This document shows, in pieces, positions 36,091-49,500 of a stretch of DNA of 64,000 nucleotides; within the stretch, counting starts at the first letter, position 1, and each line of letters begins with the position of its first letter. The notes under the pieces were generated by a model. That model saw only the letters and a list, made by a program, of their open reading frames with translations, did no database searches and was not told where the DNA came from. This DNA comes from Anopheles merus (taxonomy: Eukaryota > Arthropoda > Insecta > Diptera > Culicidae), in contig NC_054085.1 in assembly GCF_017562075.2 (NCBI RefSeq), positions 22,292,972 to 22,356,971 of the forward strand, written 5' to 3'. A program made the translations under genes and the position numbers.

Positions 36091-38239
36091 ACAACTGGCA
36101 CTTTTGCACCTTTTTCAAATAATGCATCATTACTACTTTTTTCTGACCACCAGGCGCGCAACCAACAAAACAACACTCAGCAGCACACACACACACAAAC
36201 ACCTCACTTACACTCAGCAACGCGATCGTATCGAATTTGTGGGTGGAATGGAATTGGTGGCCGCATTGAATAAATACATGCTTTTCGATTTTCGTTGCTG
36301 TTGCTTATGTTGCTCTATTCACTTTCTCAGCCTCAGCGGTGCGATATAGAGCATTCATACACCATTTACTTTCGATCGAATCATTTACATTTTGCGTTTT
36401 ACTTATTTACATACATTTTTTCCCCCACTTTTTTGCAAGAAACGAATTATTATACTATTGTTTGCACTCTCACACACTTTTTACACTCTTGCTAGATTTG
36501 GCACAACAGTAAAAAAAGGAGAAGGAAAATTTATATTAAATTTGAAACACAAAACAACAATCAAATCAGATCAAACAACTGTCAAACACTTTTGCAACCG
36601 ACCGATAGATAGGCGGCGAGCATGTTTGGTGAACGATTCATGTTCGCGTTGGATTGTTTCTGCCAACGAAACGCCACATTAAACCCACACGCCATAACCT
36701 TGCTTATCTTCTGAGGCTTACAGGCTTACGCTACTGCGCTCTACAGCAAATACTGCTGCTGCCTCGTCCATTAACCATGTGATTAAGCCCGGAGTCAATA
36801 ATTCATCACCAACGGACAGGATACAAGCGTGATATAATTGTCATCGTCCTCAATGATGCGCGAAGCGACAAGCCTCCGTCCGTACTTTCTAAAGGCGGCC
36901 CTACCGAAACGTCCGCCTCTTCATTCACATTCAATTATGCACAAATGCGTAACTGCTCTCTGAGCAGCGCTGGTGTAGCGCCAGGCCGTAACGCATCCCA
37001 GGCATTTTCGCATTTTTTGCCACGAATTTCGTTTATTTTTATTTTCTAAAAAGCTTAATTTTCCCCCGTTTGCTTTCGACTGGGTAGACGTGCCAGAGGG
37101 GTAGGTAGCGTAAGACAGCGGTAAGTTGGGTTAGGTGAGTTGGTGTTAAGTTCAGGTTTAAGAGTCCACACAGTAAACGCTTGGTGTGGGGCTGTATCAC
37201 TGAAAGCTCGATGCGATAATGTTCAACCGATGACGAACGACGCCGAAAAACCTCTTTCCACAAACAATAATGAAAAACAATCACACAACACACACACACG
37301 CAGGGGCGGCTTTAATTTCTCGACGATTGCGTTGTAACTTGGAATCGATCGCTCATAGTCTTCTCGCTCTGTCTCTCTCTTTCTCTGGTCGTGCTTTGGA
37401 TGGTTTTAAATTTAGGCTTTCGATTCAATATTCGTCCCAGCTGCGTGGCTGTGGTAACAACAACAGCAGACATGAAGGACATGAACATGTGGAACCGCTG
37501 TAACTTTCTGCACACCATCGATCGGGCTGAGTTGCCTGTGGTCGATGACCACACAACAGCCAATGCTCGATGATGACCATGCGCCACACGGACGATGAGC
37601 GCAATCGGTAACACACTCGCAGGTTCTCGGGTACAGGGGCGGATTGGCAAGCGCTTGTGTCCTTCTGAGCCCGTACACCTCGTCTACAGCGCACTACCCC
37701 CACCTTCTTGGCACTTATGCCTGGTTACGTTTTTCGCTGCGTGGAAGGCGATTTTTCTTCGCAAACAATTTTTCCAACCACTTGCAAACGGCAGATGGTG
37801 AAAATGGAGCCACTCCAATGGTCGCGAGCGAGAAGCTGATTCTATCTGGTTGTCTGTGGAAGGATGCCGCGAAAATCTCAACCAGACACAATTTTTCCAC
37901 TGGAAAACAGTGCCAATGCACTGCAGGGCACGATAAGGCCCGATGATGAACGATGCCGGCATTGAATGTTATTGTTTATCGGCAAACGAACTCCGGTCCA
38001 ATACCTACAATGAGAAACGGTAGAGAAGAAGAATATATTAGCAATAATATAAAAGACAAGAACATGTGAGAATTATTAGAATTACAAGAATAATTTCAAG
38101 CTATAATAATGCCAGTTTTCAATTCTCAATGACACGAATTCGTGTGTGAGACTTTTGAAACGGCACAAAATATTACAAAATATGTGTACTACATACATAT
38201 CTTGAACCATACCTTTCCCAAAATTGTTTGGCTTCCTCT
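36091..38239. other. Upstream flank of the spectraplakin exon, no gene seen
   Basis: Mixed sequence with CA runs near 36,186 and 37,288 and a CT run near 37,372. 37,030-37,960 is covered by overlapping open frames on both strands, none convincing. This region may contain promoter elements for the exon at 35.9 kb. Confidence 0.35.
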
Positions 38240-38640
38240 AAAATCTAAAGATTCCTGAATCCATAAAGATTTTCAAGTATCCAAAGGTTCAGGAATTTCT
38301 GAAGATTCGTGAATTTCTGAACATTCATGAATCTTTATAAATTTATGACTTTTTAGAAGTTTAATTTGGGGCGGTTCCGTGGTACAGTGGGCAATTTGCA
38401 GGACTTCAAGTACCACGAAAGTCCCGAAATCAAGACTCCATAGGTAGTAGCGCCAAGAAGAAGAAAAAGCTCAAGCTCAAGCCTTATGATTCTTTTAGAA
38501 CTCATGAATTCCCAGAGATTCGTCAATCTTCCAAGATTCTTTCGAGATTCATACGCCTTTTAGTGTCACGCATTTTTGAGATTCATGAGTCCCTGAGATT
38601 TAAAAATATGTCAAAATATCAATAATTTTTGGATTTTGTG
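38240..38640. repeat. ATTCATGAATC-rich repeat interrupted by a SINE
   Basis: Segments such as AGATTCGTGAATTTCTGA, CATTCATGAATCTTTA and GAGATTCATGAGTCCCTGAGA repeat the palindromic vocabulary of the 15,897-16,290 repeat. A SINE at 38,367-38,480 splits the block, so the palindromic repeat was probably there first (inference). Confidence 0.6.
38367..38480 (+). mobile_element. Short tRNA-related SINE
   Basis: It starts GGGGCGGTTCCGTGGTACAGTGG, with an A-box-like TGGTACAGTGG, contains ATCAAGACTCC where a decayed B box would lie, and ends GTAGCGCCAAGAAGAAGAAAAAG. The tail resembles those of the other GAA-tailed SINEs here and closely that of 44,215-44,355. Confidence 0.55.
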
Positions 38641-40734
38641 GTGAAGAATTGAATGCATCTAGTCGTATCTGATTACATGATGCAACTATTTTACATGTTA
38701 GACTGCTTTCTGAACTCAAAACTCAACAAAAAAAAACATCTCAAGCAACTTAAACTAACTGACGCGACCAAAGTTGTCCTCCAAATTTCTGAAGATACAC
38801 GAGGGCCTCCATTTTCATTTCCTGATACTTGTTCCAAGTGCAATTGTTTAAGGTACGCCCCACTTAAACCATCTTCTTCTCCAGTGCAGACGGTTTCAAG
38901 TAGGTTGGCTGACCTTAAGGAATTCCACTCGCAAATTGATACCAACCACCACCACCACCCACCGCTACTCGATTAATTTTCCCACACACGCACACCACCA
39001 GCTTTCTGCTACAAACTTCCCCACCCGGGATGTTCATTTAACTCGAATAGAAATGCGCTGTAACATTCCCCAATCGCCGGTAAAGACCGTAATACCCCCT
39101 TCAGAACCGTAGCAGCGCACGAAATACGGGCAGCTTTCGCGCTCTTCCGAGCTAACGGTCGCCCACATCTCGTGCACCGCGCCGTCGTTCTTGCAGGCCA
39201 AGTTCGTGATGATGCTTCCAACACCATGGAGGAAAACTAGGGAATGCCGGGCGGCAGCAGCAGCAGCAGCAGGCGCAATGAGTGGGAAAATCTGTACCAC
39301 CCAGGTTTGTTTTAACCTGAACAGAAGTTTTAGTTTCTTGCCGTGCATATTTTTGTTTCGCCCTTCACGTTTTGGCCAACATGCTGCTGCTGCAGAATGC
39401 GGTTTGGTGTGAAAATTCTCAAACGAAAGCCGATTCACAACGGTGATCACTCGCAAGGCCAACAACGTAAACTCACAACTCGAAAACAAAACTAAGCGCC
39501 ACGACACTGTGATATTCCGCCGACTGATAAATGAATAACTTAGAAGAGCGTCACTGTGAACCTCTGCGGCCGGAAAGCGTAAATAAATTAAGCTTTTCCG
39601 ACACTTTGCTTCATGAATAATATCGCAAACACGAGCAGATAAGACCGGCTGGTGTGAAACTACACCCGAGACACAAAATGCTTTTATTTAAGCAATATCT
39701 CATCTGGTAGCGGGCTGACTGCAGCTGACAGATAAACAGGCTGCCCGAGGATGCAGATTTTGCTCCACATTTTGGGGCCGCTTTCCTAAGCTTCAGCTCC
39801 CGCGTAAAGCGAAATCTGAAAACAAAAATCGATTAATATAGCTTAATCTCTCTCCGGCGCACAGCATAATTGCATTCAATTTCCACAAATGATTATGCTG
39901 CGTCAAAGCCCCCCGTTTCCCCCCTTTGCTTAAGCCTCTTTGCAGTACACATACATCGCTCACAAGATGGTTGCTCACAGATGACTCCACACGGGAGACC
40001 CCAGGGCGTGTTCGTTCGCTGTGAGGAGGTTGCGTAGCGGAAGACAGTTTAGAAGTCCAAAATACGTTCCCCTTGTGGTTCCATCGCCGTTCCCCGGGGG
40101 GAGGCGGCTGGAGCTCCACTGGCTATGCCAGAAATGCTGAGCAACGGATTTCGCTCATTAAAATTACGGTACACTACCAGCAGCAGCAGCCGAAGCAGCC
40201 GAGGCGGGCTAAAGCATGAATCCCGCAGTTCTCGTTTCATTTCGCTCACGAAAGAAACGGACAAAGGCTGCCGTGGTTGGAAAGGAATGAACAAAATCTG
40301 TTTCCTGCAGTTTTTTCTTTTTTTTTTTGTTGCATTCCTTTTTTTTGTTTCCCCTCAATCGCAAGCCCTTCGATGCTGAGAATTGGCAAGAGTAATAGAG
40401 GAGATGCAGATAGAAGAAGAGAAACATTTTTTTAGCATTGACGTTATTTTCACATTAGCCTACCGAACCAAAATAAATCATTCCAACACATTTCATAGCA
40501 AAACAAAATAACAACAAGACATCAAAGTCACAAAAAATTACATAAAAAAATAAAAATCATGTGTAAAATATGAAAGATACAACAATAGTCGGTAATGTAT
40601 GGTAATGTATCAATGAATAACAACGTAATGAAACGGAAAAATGAAAGATGAAAACGCGAGAAATGAGAAAAACAGAAATGTTAAGAGAAATGTTTTTGTT
40701 GTTGTTTTAATATTTAAAGAGGTTAAAGTAAAGA
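38641..40734. other. Flanking stretch with one weak exon candidate
   Basis: On the minus strand, 39,034-39,230 encodes about 65 complex residues with GC-rich third positions (around ITNLACKNDGAVHEMWATV). It could be an exon: an acceptor-like CCCTAG lies near 39,238 and a weak GTATTA donor near 39,093. I recognise no family. CAG runs near 39,255 and T runs near 40,318-40,346 flank it. The rest is ordinary. Confidence 0.25.
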
Positions 40735-41172
40735 GGCTCAATACAAAACCACAAAACTAGCCTGCAACTTTCAGTCTAGATTATTCTAGCCTCAAAGCTA
40801 AAATTAGATTCGAGCACCTGCTCGAGAAATGGCGAAAACAAGGTGGTGGAATCTAGAATCAAAGTGTATGTAGTCCAGATGGTCTAATAGTATGTTTTTT
40901 AAAACTAAATTTGAATATCATTTTTTGACAGGATGGGTGAAAACTTTTGTTCAAACAAGCTTTCTCGAGGCTTGACGAATACTCAAAACACTCTTAAATT
41001 CTTTATTCACAAACATAAGCGATAAAAATCAGTCTTCTAAATTCATACACCTTGGGATAAGCCCACCTGCATATTGTACTCACTTAGACAGCTGCTCCAA
41101 AACTGCTACACAATGCAAACAGCTGACAGGCTGAAATTTCAGCCTGCGATATAAAAACGGAAAGGGCCCCTA
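40735..41172. mobile_element. Diverged copy of the GGGGCCTTT foldback MITE
   Basis: ACAAAACCACAAAACTAGCC, GAATCTAGAATCAAAGTGTATGTAG and CTGCTCGAGAAATGGC match the left arm of the 9,032-9,649 element in order, and the right side ends AAGGGCCCCTAT. The terminal CACGATACTA is lost on the left, so the copy is old. Confidence 0.6.
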
Positions 41173-41264
41173 TCTTATACTTTTGATTCTAATAACTATT
41201 AAATTAGGTTCTATAAATGAGATTTTTCTATAAAGATTATTAGTTTTTTTATTCTTTGTGGTTC

Positions 41265-41630
41265 TCGGATAGAATTTCATCAATTTCAATGTTCAGATTA
41301 CAGGATTCCGTTAACTTTTGGTATCCGTTGCACTCTGTTAGTACATGTCGGACTGAGATGTGTGTTCCGCAGTATTTGCAGAGTACTGGGGATTCTTTTG
41401 AAATTGAATATGACTGTGAGTTAGTTTAGTATGACCAATTCGCAGTCTTGATATTACTTGTTGATATTTATTGTTATGAAGGTCTGGCCATGGCTTGATG
41501 GTTAATTTGATGGAACGTAATTTGTTAGATAATTCTTTTTGAGATGTTTTTTGCCAAGAGTGTTGAATATCATATGTGCATTTTATTATTGTATCTCGTC
41601 TCGATAGTTTATGTGCATTTTTATCATTTG
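41265..41630 (-). pseudogene. C-terminal remnant of a non-LTR retrotransposon (LINE) ORF2
   Basis: The minus strand encodes a run including QQVISRLRIGHTKLTHSHI and, after a frameshift near 41,405, CKYCGTHISVRHVLTEC. This combination of an RLRxGHTxLTH block and a CxxCG...H...C block is typical of the region after reverse transcriptase/RNase H in LINEs of the I/jockey type. The frameshift and the absence of upstream RT motifs show that it is dead and truncated. Clade assignment is uncertain. Confidence 0.75.
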
Positions 41631-41635
41631 AGGGT

Positions 41636-43911
41636 TAAGAGAAATCAATACAGGATGTACATCAAGTTATATTATAAAATAGCATAGTAAAACATGGTCC
41701 AAAACATAGGACATAAAAAAATCCAAAATATATTTAAAATAAAAAAGTATTAAGCTCAAACAAGGAGATCAGTTTAGGTATTCGGTTATCGTCTTTCGTC
41801 AAATTTGATTTGAAAAAACTGCCTTCGATGAATGAAACTCAGAGTTTTCAATCCCCAAAACACTCATTAAATGCAGAGCTAACGAAATAAAACGCAACAT
41901 CCTCACGCCAGTAATACATACAAACTCGGCCAAACTTGTACTTTGTTTATCTTGGCATTTACTGTCAACACACAACACAGCGCACACAAGAAGCGCGCCA
42001 AACGGCGGAAGGAAATTAATCACAACTCCACATCTGCACAAACTTCCTTGCCGATCTCCTCCTTGCGCACAGCAAACAGCAGCTTCGTGCACAAAGTATT
42101 CTATCTGGAGGGAAATGTTGCATCCCCCATCTGGTGCATCATCTCACTATACTCTCGCCGAAGGGAGGCCCTAGCAATGCTGCTCATACAACAGAGAGTG
42201 TCGTGGTGTGTGCAGTCCCTCAGAGATGGGTTGGTTTTGCTTTACTACCAACCGGAGAGCCGGTCCAAAAACCCCAGCGACGATGTTGTGCATTTAGAAC
42301 CCAACGAGCAGGTTCAACGAACTTCTTGCGCGCGCTCTTCCCGCTTTCCCGCCCATTTCACCCCACCCCACCGGAGGAGCTGCTGCTGCGCGATCTTTTG
42401 CGGGCGCGTTTTTCGCTGCCTCCACCGGCAACACAAGTATATGGGGCTGGGGCCTGCTTTTGTATCGCTTCATCTCTTGCCATCGTTTCCTCCGTTCTTT
42501 CGCTTTTAGCGCGCTCTTCAATACCTTTTTCTTCACCCCTCCGTGTCCCGTCGTTATGTGGTAGATTTTCCTCCAGCGCGACCCAAGGTGTGCAAGAAGC
42601 AAGAGAGCGTGTACCAGCAGCAGACATCACTTGCAAACACAACAACGGGGCAGCTTCCACAGCAACAACCGCCAAGCGAACGAGCGATTCGTGTTGGGGG
42701 CTGTTGTGTGTTGTTTTTCCCTGGCCCAAAGCTTTCCGACGGCCAATACCGCGCGCACGAGAATTAGGTTGGACGGACGACGACGACGGACGGTTTGGGT
42801 TTTGGTGACGCCTTTTTCCTCTGTTCGCTTTTCCCGTTACGACATCCGTTTCCCCCCCGGTACCCGAAATGATCAATTTTGAGCTACACACTTTTCTCAT
42901 GCTCTCAATTCCAAAACTCGCTTGTGATGGTCTAACGTTTGTTGTGCAGAGATCTCTGCTCAAGAATAGACCAAAAAAGTGACCGCGCCCGAGCAATGTT
43001 TTGAATTTCCTTTCAAATAAAATTCAATAGAAAGCCCTGAGAGTTTTCAAATTATTGCTAACTGTTTTACGATATCCATTTAGACAGCGTAAAACCAAAA
43101 AACAATGTATTTTAAAAGTAAGTTTTCCCATAAATTAATAAATGATCGCCTTGATCGTCTACTGCTCCTCCAATGCTGTAACCGCTCATAAATGCGTCCC
43201 GATACATCCTCTTGGTAAATGCACACACGCACACCTAGACACGCGCAAGCATGGTGACAAACGATTGCGAAGTGGGCCTGTCATTTTCCGTTACATTTTT
43301 CCACGCAATTCTAAACCCTGCCTGACTGGGGAAGACCGCTTTTAGTATCGTGTTCCCTGCTTGTCTTTTCTCTGCCCATGCAAGTTAGCGAATATCTGCC
43401 CCGTGGTGGATGTTTGAAACAGGAATGGATTGCTTGTGCGATGGAGCTGCTTAAGACGACCAGAACACGATCTGGTGCGGACGACCGGTGAGTTCCAACG
43501 TTCTGTTGAAGTGGGGCAGTAGAAAGACTAGCATCACAGCTAACCGGATCGTGTGTTTCGTGGGCTACAAGCTTACTCCAAGCTACGGGGAACAACCCTC
43601 GGCGACGGTGCTGGTAAATAACATTGATGCAATGATGCAATTACTGTACCATCTCAATGCTTCAGTGCAAGCATTAACAAAAGAATGATACTAGTTTACT
43701 ACGTTGATGAGCTTATAAAAGATACAATTGATGAAGCGAAGAGACGATGATGGAATGGGTTCACACAGTTGGTTTAACTTCAAAATGAAACGCTTGGCTC
43801 GGGTTCGTAATTATGAAATAATACGTTTTTCTTTGTGATCGTATAAATTCGACAAAAAAACTCTTCATTTTAATCTTTTTTTTCATTTAGCTAAAAGATA
43901 ACTGAGATTTA
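41636..43911. other. Flanking stretch, no supported gene
   Basis: 42,130-42,830 is GC-rich and open in several frames on both strands (up to 224 codons). One plus segment (42,543-42,690) has GC-rich third positions and a Gln-rich translation. No domain, start context or splice pair makes a gene model, and the overlap of frames argues for composition rather than coding. Confidence 0.3.
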
Positions 43912-44154
43912 CAGGGTTTTCCAGGGGTTCTCATAGTTGTGGGACACTTCCTAGACTCTTTCCTATTGGAAGTGAACTTCATATGTTGGAAATTCGATTC
44001 TATGGCACCCTTTCGGACAGGCTCGTTGGAAATTCCTGTTGCATTTATCCAACAAGGGCGCCAGAGAGCCCAATTCCCATTAGAAAAAGTTAATTTCATC
44101 TAAGAAAGAGTAAATGAAGTGTCCCACAGCTATGAGAACTCCTGGAAAATCCTG
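43912..44154. mobile_element. 243-bp TA-flanked MITE (CAGGGTTTTCC family)
   Basis: TA|CAGGGTTTTCCAGGGGTTCTCATAG at the left is mirrored by CTATGAGAACTCCTGGAAAATCCTG|TA at the right. Length and internal order (GTTGGAAATTCCTGTT, CCAACAAGGG) match 26,261-26,503. It is the best-preserved member in the window. Confidence 0.82.
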
Positions 44155-44214
44155 TAATGCAGACCATAAACAGTAGAACTTAATTTAAATAGCTCTTTTT
44201 ACTGATCGGTAAGG

Positions 44215-44355
44215 CAAGAGACCCGTGGCGCAATGACAAAGGTTCGGCGTTACACACGCCAGGCCGTATATTAGAATCTCAATCGAACCCGATCGATTAT
44301 AAAAAATAATCAAAATTATCCATTAAGCGATTGGTAGCGCCGAAAAAAGAGAAGT
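44215..44355 (+). mobile_element. tRNA-related SINE
   Basis: GTGGCGCAATGAC resembles an A box, AATCTCAATCGAACCC a degenerate B box, and the 3' end GGTAGCGCCGAAAAAAGAGAAG matches the tail of 38,367-38,480. Confidence 0.5.
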
Positions 44356-46494
44356 TCAAGTGAATTCAAATTCCTTTAAAAATTCATCTTGCAACCAACA
44401 TAATTTGCTTTAAATATTATTTCTTAATTTAAGGACAAAATACTACTTTCTATGACGATCTCAAGCATTCAAGTAAAAAAATGGTTTTAGAGTGTTCTTA
44501 AGCTTTCATTCAAATTAACTTCAAGGAAAACAGTAGCTTGAAAGTCACGAACGTTCATATATTCAATGAATAAATTTAATATAAATTACTTCGGCCTAAA
44601 GCCTTGTCAACTAGTATCACGCAATGAGAAGCACGTGCAAAAAAATCGACCTTTTTGAAACAGTTCGCACCTGCACAATAGGTTCGTTGTTCTACATTCA
44701 CTAGCGATGGCAAACAAGCGCCTTTTAACTAGTTGAAAACTAGCTTCCCTCTAGCACAAACCAAAGCCGAACGTCGATGAAAAGTTTACATTTTGATAAA
44801 ACTCTCGCAAGAAAGTCTACACATTTTCTTGTTACCACCATCACAGCGACCAGGGAACCTCCTACTCAATCCAGCCCCAGCGCAATGTTCGTGCCAGAGG
44901 GAAGTTTTCCTTTGCGCTGTCGATTTCTAATCAAAGCCCCAAATCCATAATGCACCTGTGGCAAGGGTTTGGGGGAATAGTTGCAGGCGACTACGTTTGG
45001 TTTCCTTCAACCCATAGGTAATCGACCTTACCCACACCCTGAGAACGAACTACCCTACCACCGACCGGCCGACCGATGGTATAAACATTTGATCGATTTT
45101 TCAAACAAGCACCACAACCAAACGCTCGCTCGCGACGAGCATTGAAACAGAAAACAGAAGAGGGCGGCGCAGTGTAGAAGAAGCTTCTCGAAAGGACGCA
45201 AGGACACATCACACGCAGTGTGCAGTGGCGCGTAAAACTGTCGCCATGGAACGGAGAACACTAGAAAAATGGGTGGCGTCACTAACGATTAACTTGACCT
45301 GGTGCTTTCTTCACCTCAAACCTGCTGTGGGGAGGAGGCGAGTGGACGACACCTAGACACGAATTTGCACTACAAAACGGACAAGCACCAACCGATAAAT
45401 CCCTCACGGGCTTCCACTAATCGACTTGAGGTCTGTTTTTACGCAACAAGCAATTTGTTTAGCACAATTGTACAACGGCCTCGTAGTACCTCTCTGTGTG
45501 CTTTTGCTCCAGGTGAGGTGACATGGTGTTGAAGGTGAGATAAATATTCAATTCTATATGTTTAAGCAAAATTGAATTGTTTTTAGAATATTCTGTTCAC
45601 CACTTTAAACATTATAAATAAAGCCTTTTTGATTTTTTTTAAATTTTTCTATATTTTACACAAAATACAGTATTTCAACACGTTTCAACAAGAAAAAAGA
45701 AACACTCAACTCCAACAAGCGTGCAAAAATAATGCTTGCCATTTTGCACCACGATAACCGCGCTAAACGCGTGAATCATTAAACTGCAGTTTGCGAAACT
45801 TGTGAACAATGGGGCGAGATAATTTGCAAGCAACTACTAATTTCAAAGTTTTGCCTTTTTACACGCTCTTCAACCCTCTACACCTGAGATAAAAGGGAAT
45901 GCAAAATGTGTCATGAGAAACAAAATAAAATATGTACTGCCGGCGGCTTCTTCAACACCTTTTTTATAATAATATTTGGCAAAAAAAATATAAAAAAACA
46001 TTGCAGTACATTTTTATCTCATTGAAAACAAAAATTATTCCACCACAAAGGAGCTCAATTATTCATTAAACACTATCACAAAAAATGAGCTCATACATCC
46101 GGTCCCTATAAATTGCTCTTTCGTACAACGCACCGTCTGGCACGTTTCTACGGCACAAGGATACGACGTGCAGCGTGTACGTGTGTTCGTTGTTCCTGGT
46201 TTTCCCCCTTTTCATTCACAAAACTCCTCTAACGCTAGAAGCACCACACACACACATACACACACGCACCCTTAGGAAATACGCGGTGGTGCATTTTTCT
46301 TCCCTATCATTTTCACGATACGCACAGACACCCATACAGTGATGAAAATGCATAATGCAGTATATTGTAACGATACACACACACACAATCTCTATCCTTT
46401 TGGGCACGATTATCCTTTTAAAACGAGTGTTTGGTAGTAGTAAGGGTAAGTCCATATGGGAAATTTTGTTTTACACAGCACCAATAAGATTTTA
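44356..46494. other. Flanking stretch, no gene seen
   Basis: A GC-richer patch at about 45,000-45,260 could be a minus-strand leader exon, with a GTAAGG donor-like site near 45,030, but nothing confirms it. CA runs occur near 46,250 and 46,378. Confidence 0.3.
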
Positions 46495-46587
46495 CAGGGT
46501 TTTCCAAAAATTCTCATGTGAAATGAGCTTAATGTAATAGGAAAGGGACTCTGCAGCACTCTTGTTTGAAAAATCCAATAGTCCCTG
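46495..46587. mobile_element. 93-bp deletion derivative of the CAGGGTTTTCC MITE
   Basis: TA|CAGGGTTTTCCAAAAATTCTCATG at the left and AGTCCCTG|TA at the right enclose only the arm ends and a TTAATGTAATAGGAAAGGGACTCT segment also seen in the 51,082 copy. Most of the centre is missing. Confidence 0.7.
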
Positions 46588-49500
46588 TAATGCACTATTT
46601 TGCTATAAAATAATAAACAAGCTCGGTTCATTTGAGAAGCACGAACTTACCTAAAACCGAAAAATAACACCACTTTTCAGGGCTCGCGCGTGCAACCTTC
46701 ATCGTGCCGTACCAAAACCACCCCATTTGGGTGATATTTCTTTTGGTTTTTTCTTGCCGTTTGCATTTACTACTGGACAGCTTTTTTTCTAATAAGGCAC
46801 CTTTACTGCACTGCCAACCACTAGCGAATGGGTATCCTACTACACAGGATATGTATCGCAGAACATCTTCACCGTACGGCGCACAAGTATTTTGTGCAAT
46901 TTTTCACGCAAACCGTCGTCTATACCGCGCATGTGTTTTTGCCCTACCAACACGCCCCCACTACAGGGTGAAGAAAATTCTGTGCAAATTCTTCACTCCC
47001 AGAACGGCGGCCGAATAGACCGGCACAGGAAACCAAAACACATTGCTTATGAACACTTTTCGCTGGCCGTTAGAATGCACCCTTTTTTGACCCAATGAGC
47101 AGAAAAACAAACAGCAAGCCAGCCACGCAAATGACACAATACTTTTCCCAACCATGGGCTTACTTTTTTCGTTCTGCAGGCCAAACACGCGTGGACGAAA
47201 TATGTGTCCGACCGAAATTATATTATCTAACACAGACACATACACACACACACAGCACAGAGACACTGCGGCCTGTGTTCTCGTTTCGTGGGGTGACGAC
47301 AACTTTGCTTCGTTAGCTTCGCGCGGGGCTCACTTGCAGCGTGATTAGCGGTACACGGCGAGCCAGTAGGCACTTTCGTTCCCCAAACAACAACAGAGTA
47401 GAAGAGGAAAAAAACCACACAGTGTGCGCGTCGTCGAACACCGCGGATCGACGGGGCACACCACAGGGAAAGAACGTCAAACTCGTAGCGCGGTTCGGTC
47501 GTGATAGATGGAGATGGGCTCTCGCAACCGTGCGGCGAGCAGCAGCAGAACCACGGCCGGTCTCGGTCTCTCGGTTCGATCCGGCGCGCGCTCACTCTCT
47601 CCTCGCTCTCTTTTGGTCGTAATTTTAGGAACAAAATACGGCGCATTGGTGAGAGTGATGTGATACAGTTTTGGATTTGAGGTTGTGTTCTACTACAGGT
47701 ATGTTTTTAGTGCTGTTGATTTTTGCATTTTTTTAAAGGTTTGTCATAGCACCCGTTTGGTGCACAATAATAAATCATTCAACAACTGGCTTCCTTTTTA
47801 CAGTTTAAATTTTAACTTTAACTTTTTTAATTCATATTGCATCAATATTGATTGCAAAACACCTGACAGTCATTAGGAGTCTAACAGATCTATTCATATC
47901 CTTTAAGCGTGTTTGGTAAATGAAAGTTGATTCTACAAGCATCAGGCTTTTAATCCTTACTCAGTTTTTTTTTTTCAATTAAGCTACATAAAGTTATTAC
48001 GAATTGAGAAAGCAGACAAATATTCATGCAGCAATGCAAAAATCATACCTATTTCGAAAAAAAATTAAAGCAACAACGTGATTTTAACGAAAAACAAAGA
48101 AAATATTGCTTGAGAACAAATATAATTCCTAACTAGTATAGATGCAAAAATTGTTTTAAAAAATTTCTCTCAAAGAGGCTACCACAACTCGACTCTAATT
48201 CCTAAAACAACTAAAAGAATATGATTTAGATATACAGCCTGAAAAATGTTGAAAAAAAAATGCTTGTGGTTATGTGTGAAATGAGGTAAAGTGCGGGTGT
48301 TTTCGGCCAAATATATTTAGAAAAGATGATCTAGCTTAATAAGTTCGATAGAATATCTTATTTATAATCAACTTCGTCAGTGATTTTCTGCAATATAACC
48401 ACTTTTTGAATTAAATGTTACACATGAGACGATTCACCACTCTTCTCACAGAGGAGGTTCTTTCCCAGTGCAGAAGGTTTCGAACGGTTTTTGGATCATC
48501 TAGTCGTTCCATCCTATTTTTATCCTTTCCAACGGGCTTCCCAAAAGCGCACTATAAACAGTTCACCCAAGGTCTGGTACGATGGTTCAATGCGAAAAAT
48601 CGTCGGCTTTGTTGCTTCCATTTTCGCGATGCTTGGGATGATCAAATCTACTCAGTGAAGATGGAAGAAAAAGATGCCACTGGATGAAGGTGACGGGGGG
48701 AACAATACAGCCACAGTACGGCGGAACAAGCAACACAATTTTCGGTAGTCAAAAGCGCTAAAAATGAACTGACTGTTGACATTGACCAGGCTTACGCTAG
48801 AACAAATTTCGGCACCAAAACTGGTTCGAAATATGGGTCGAAATTTAAAAAAAAAAGGTGATTGTGCTTTGCTTTACATACGCCTAACAGTTTTCACAAT
48901 ACAGCTCTTTTTATGGATTATTATTAGACCGTATTTAGTATGATTTTTAGAGTGATTTAATATTTTCCATTAAAAAAACAATTGCCTCACTTTGGTTACC
49001 ATTAAAGATATGAATATGAAGTACCTTTAATTTTAACAAATGTATAGCTCACGGTAGAGTACACCCTCAAAAGTCCAGACAGCTGACTTACACATGCTCA
49101 CTACTACTACCTATCTCTCTCTCTGTTGCGATTGCAGCCGGTGAGCACGGTCTTCGGAGATGATGTTGGCAAGGGCGAAAATATACAACACACCGCACCA
49201 TTGCATGAAGGGAGCAATATAGAACACATCATCGCCGGTTTATGCTGATAGGAGAGAGCCGTCAGCTCTACTACTCATCGCTCATCGATTCCTGCTGCCC
49301 GGTAAAAGTGTCCAACAAATACACCCTAATACGGACGTTTTATTACTGGAAGCCCTTGGGCTTTTTAGCGACTCCGGGGAGCGGAGACAGTTTTTCAGCC
49401 AAAAAGTAACTGGGTACAAATTACCTATCGTGAAAACAGAAGATTCTAGAAAAATCCAGTAATGTGTTTGGATGTTGGAAAAAAAAATATGAAAAAAGAA

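Noticed and set aside
42134..42996. Long frames of 188-224 codons on both strands
   Set aside because: Overlapping frames in GC-rich DNA with basic/Ser-rich translations; no splice-compatible model or recognisable domain.
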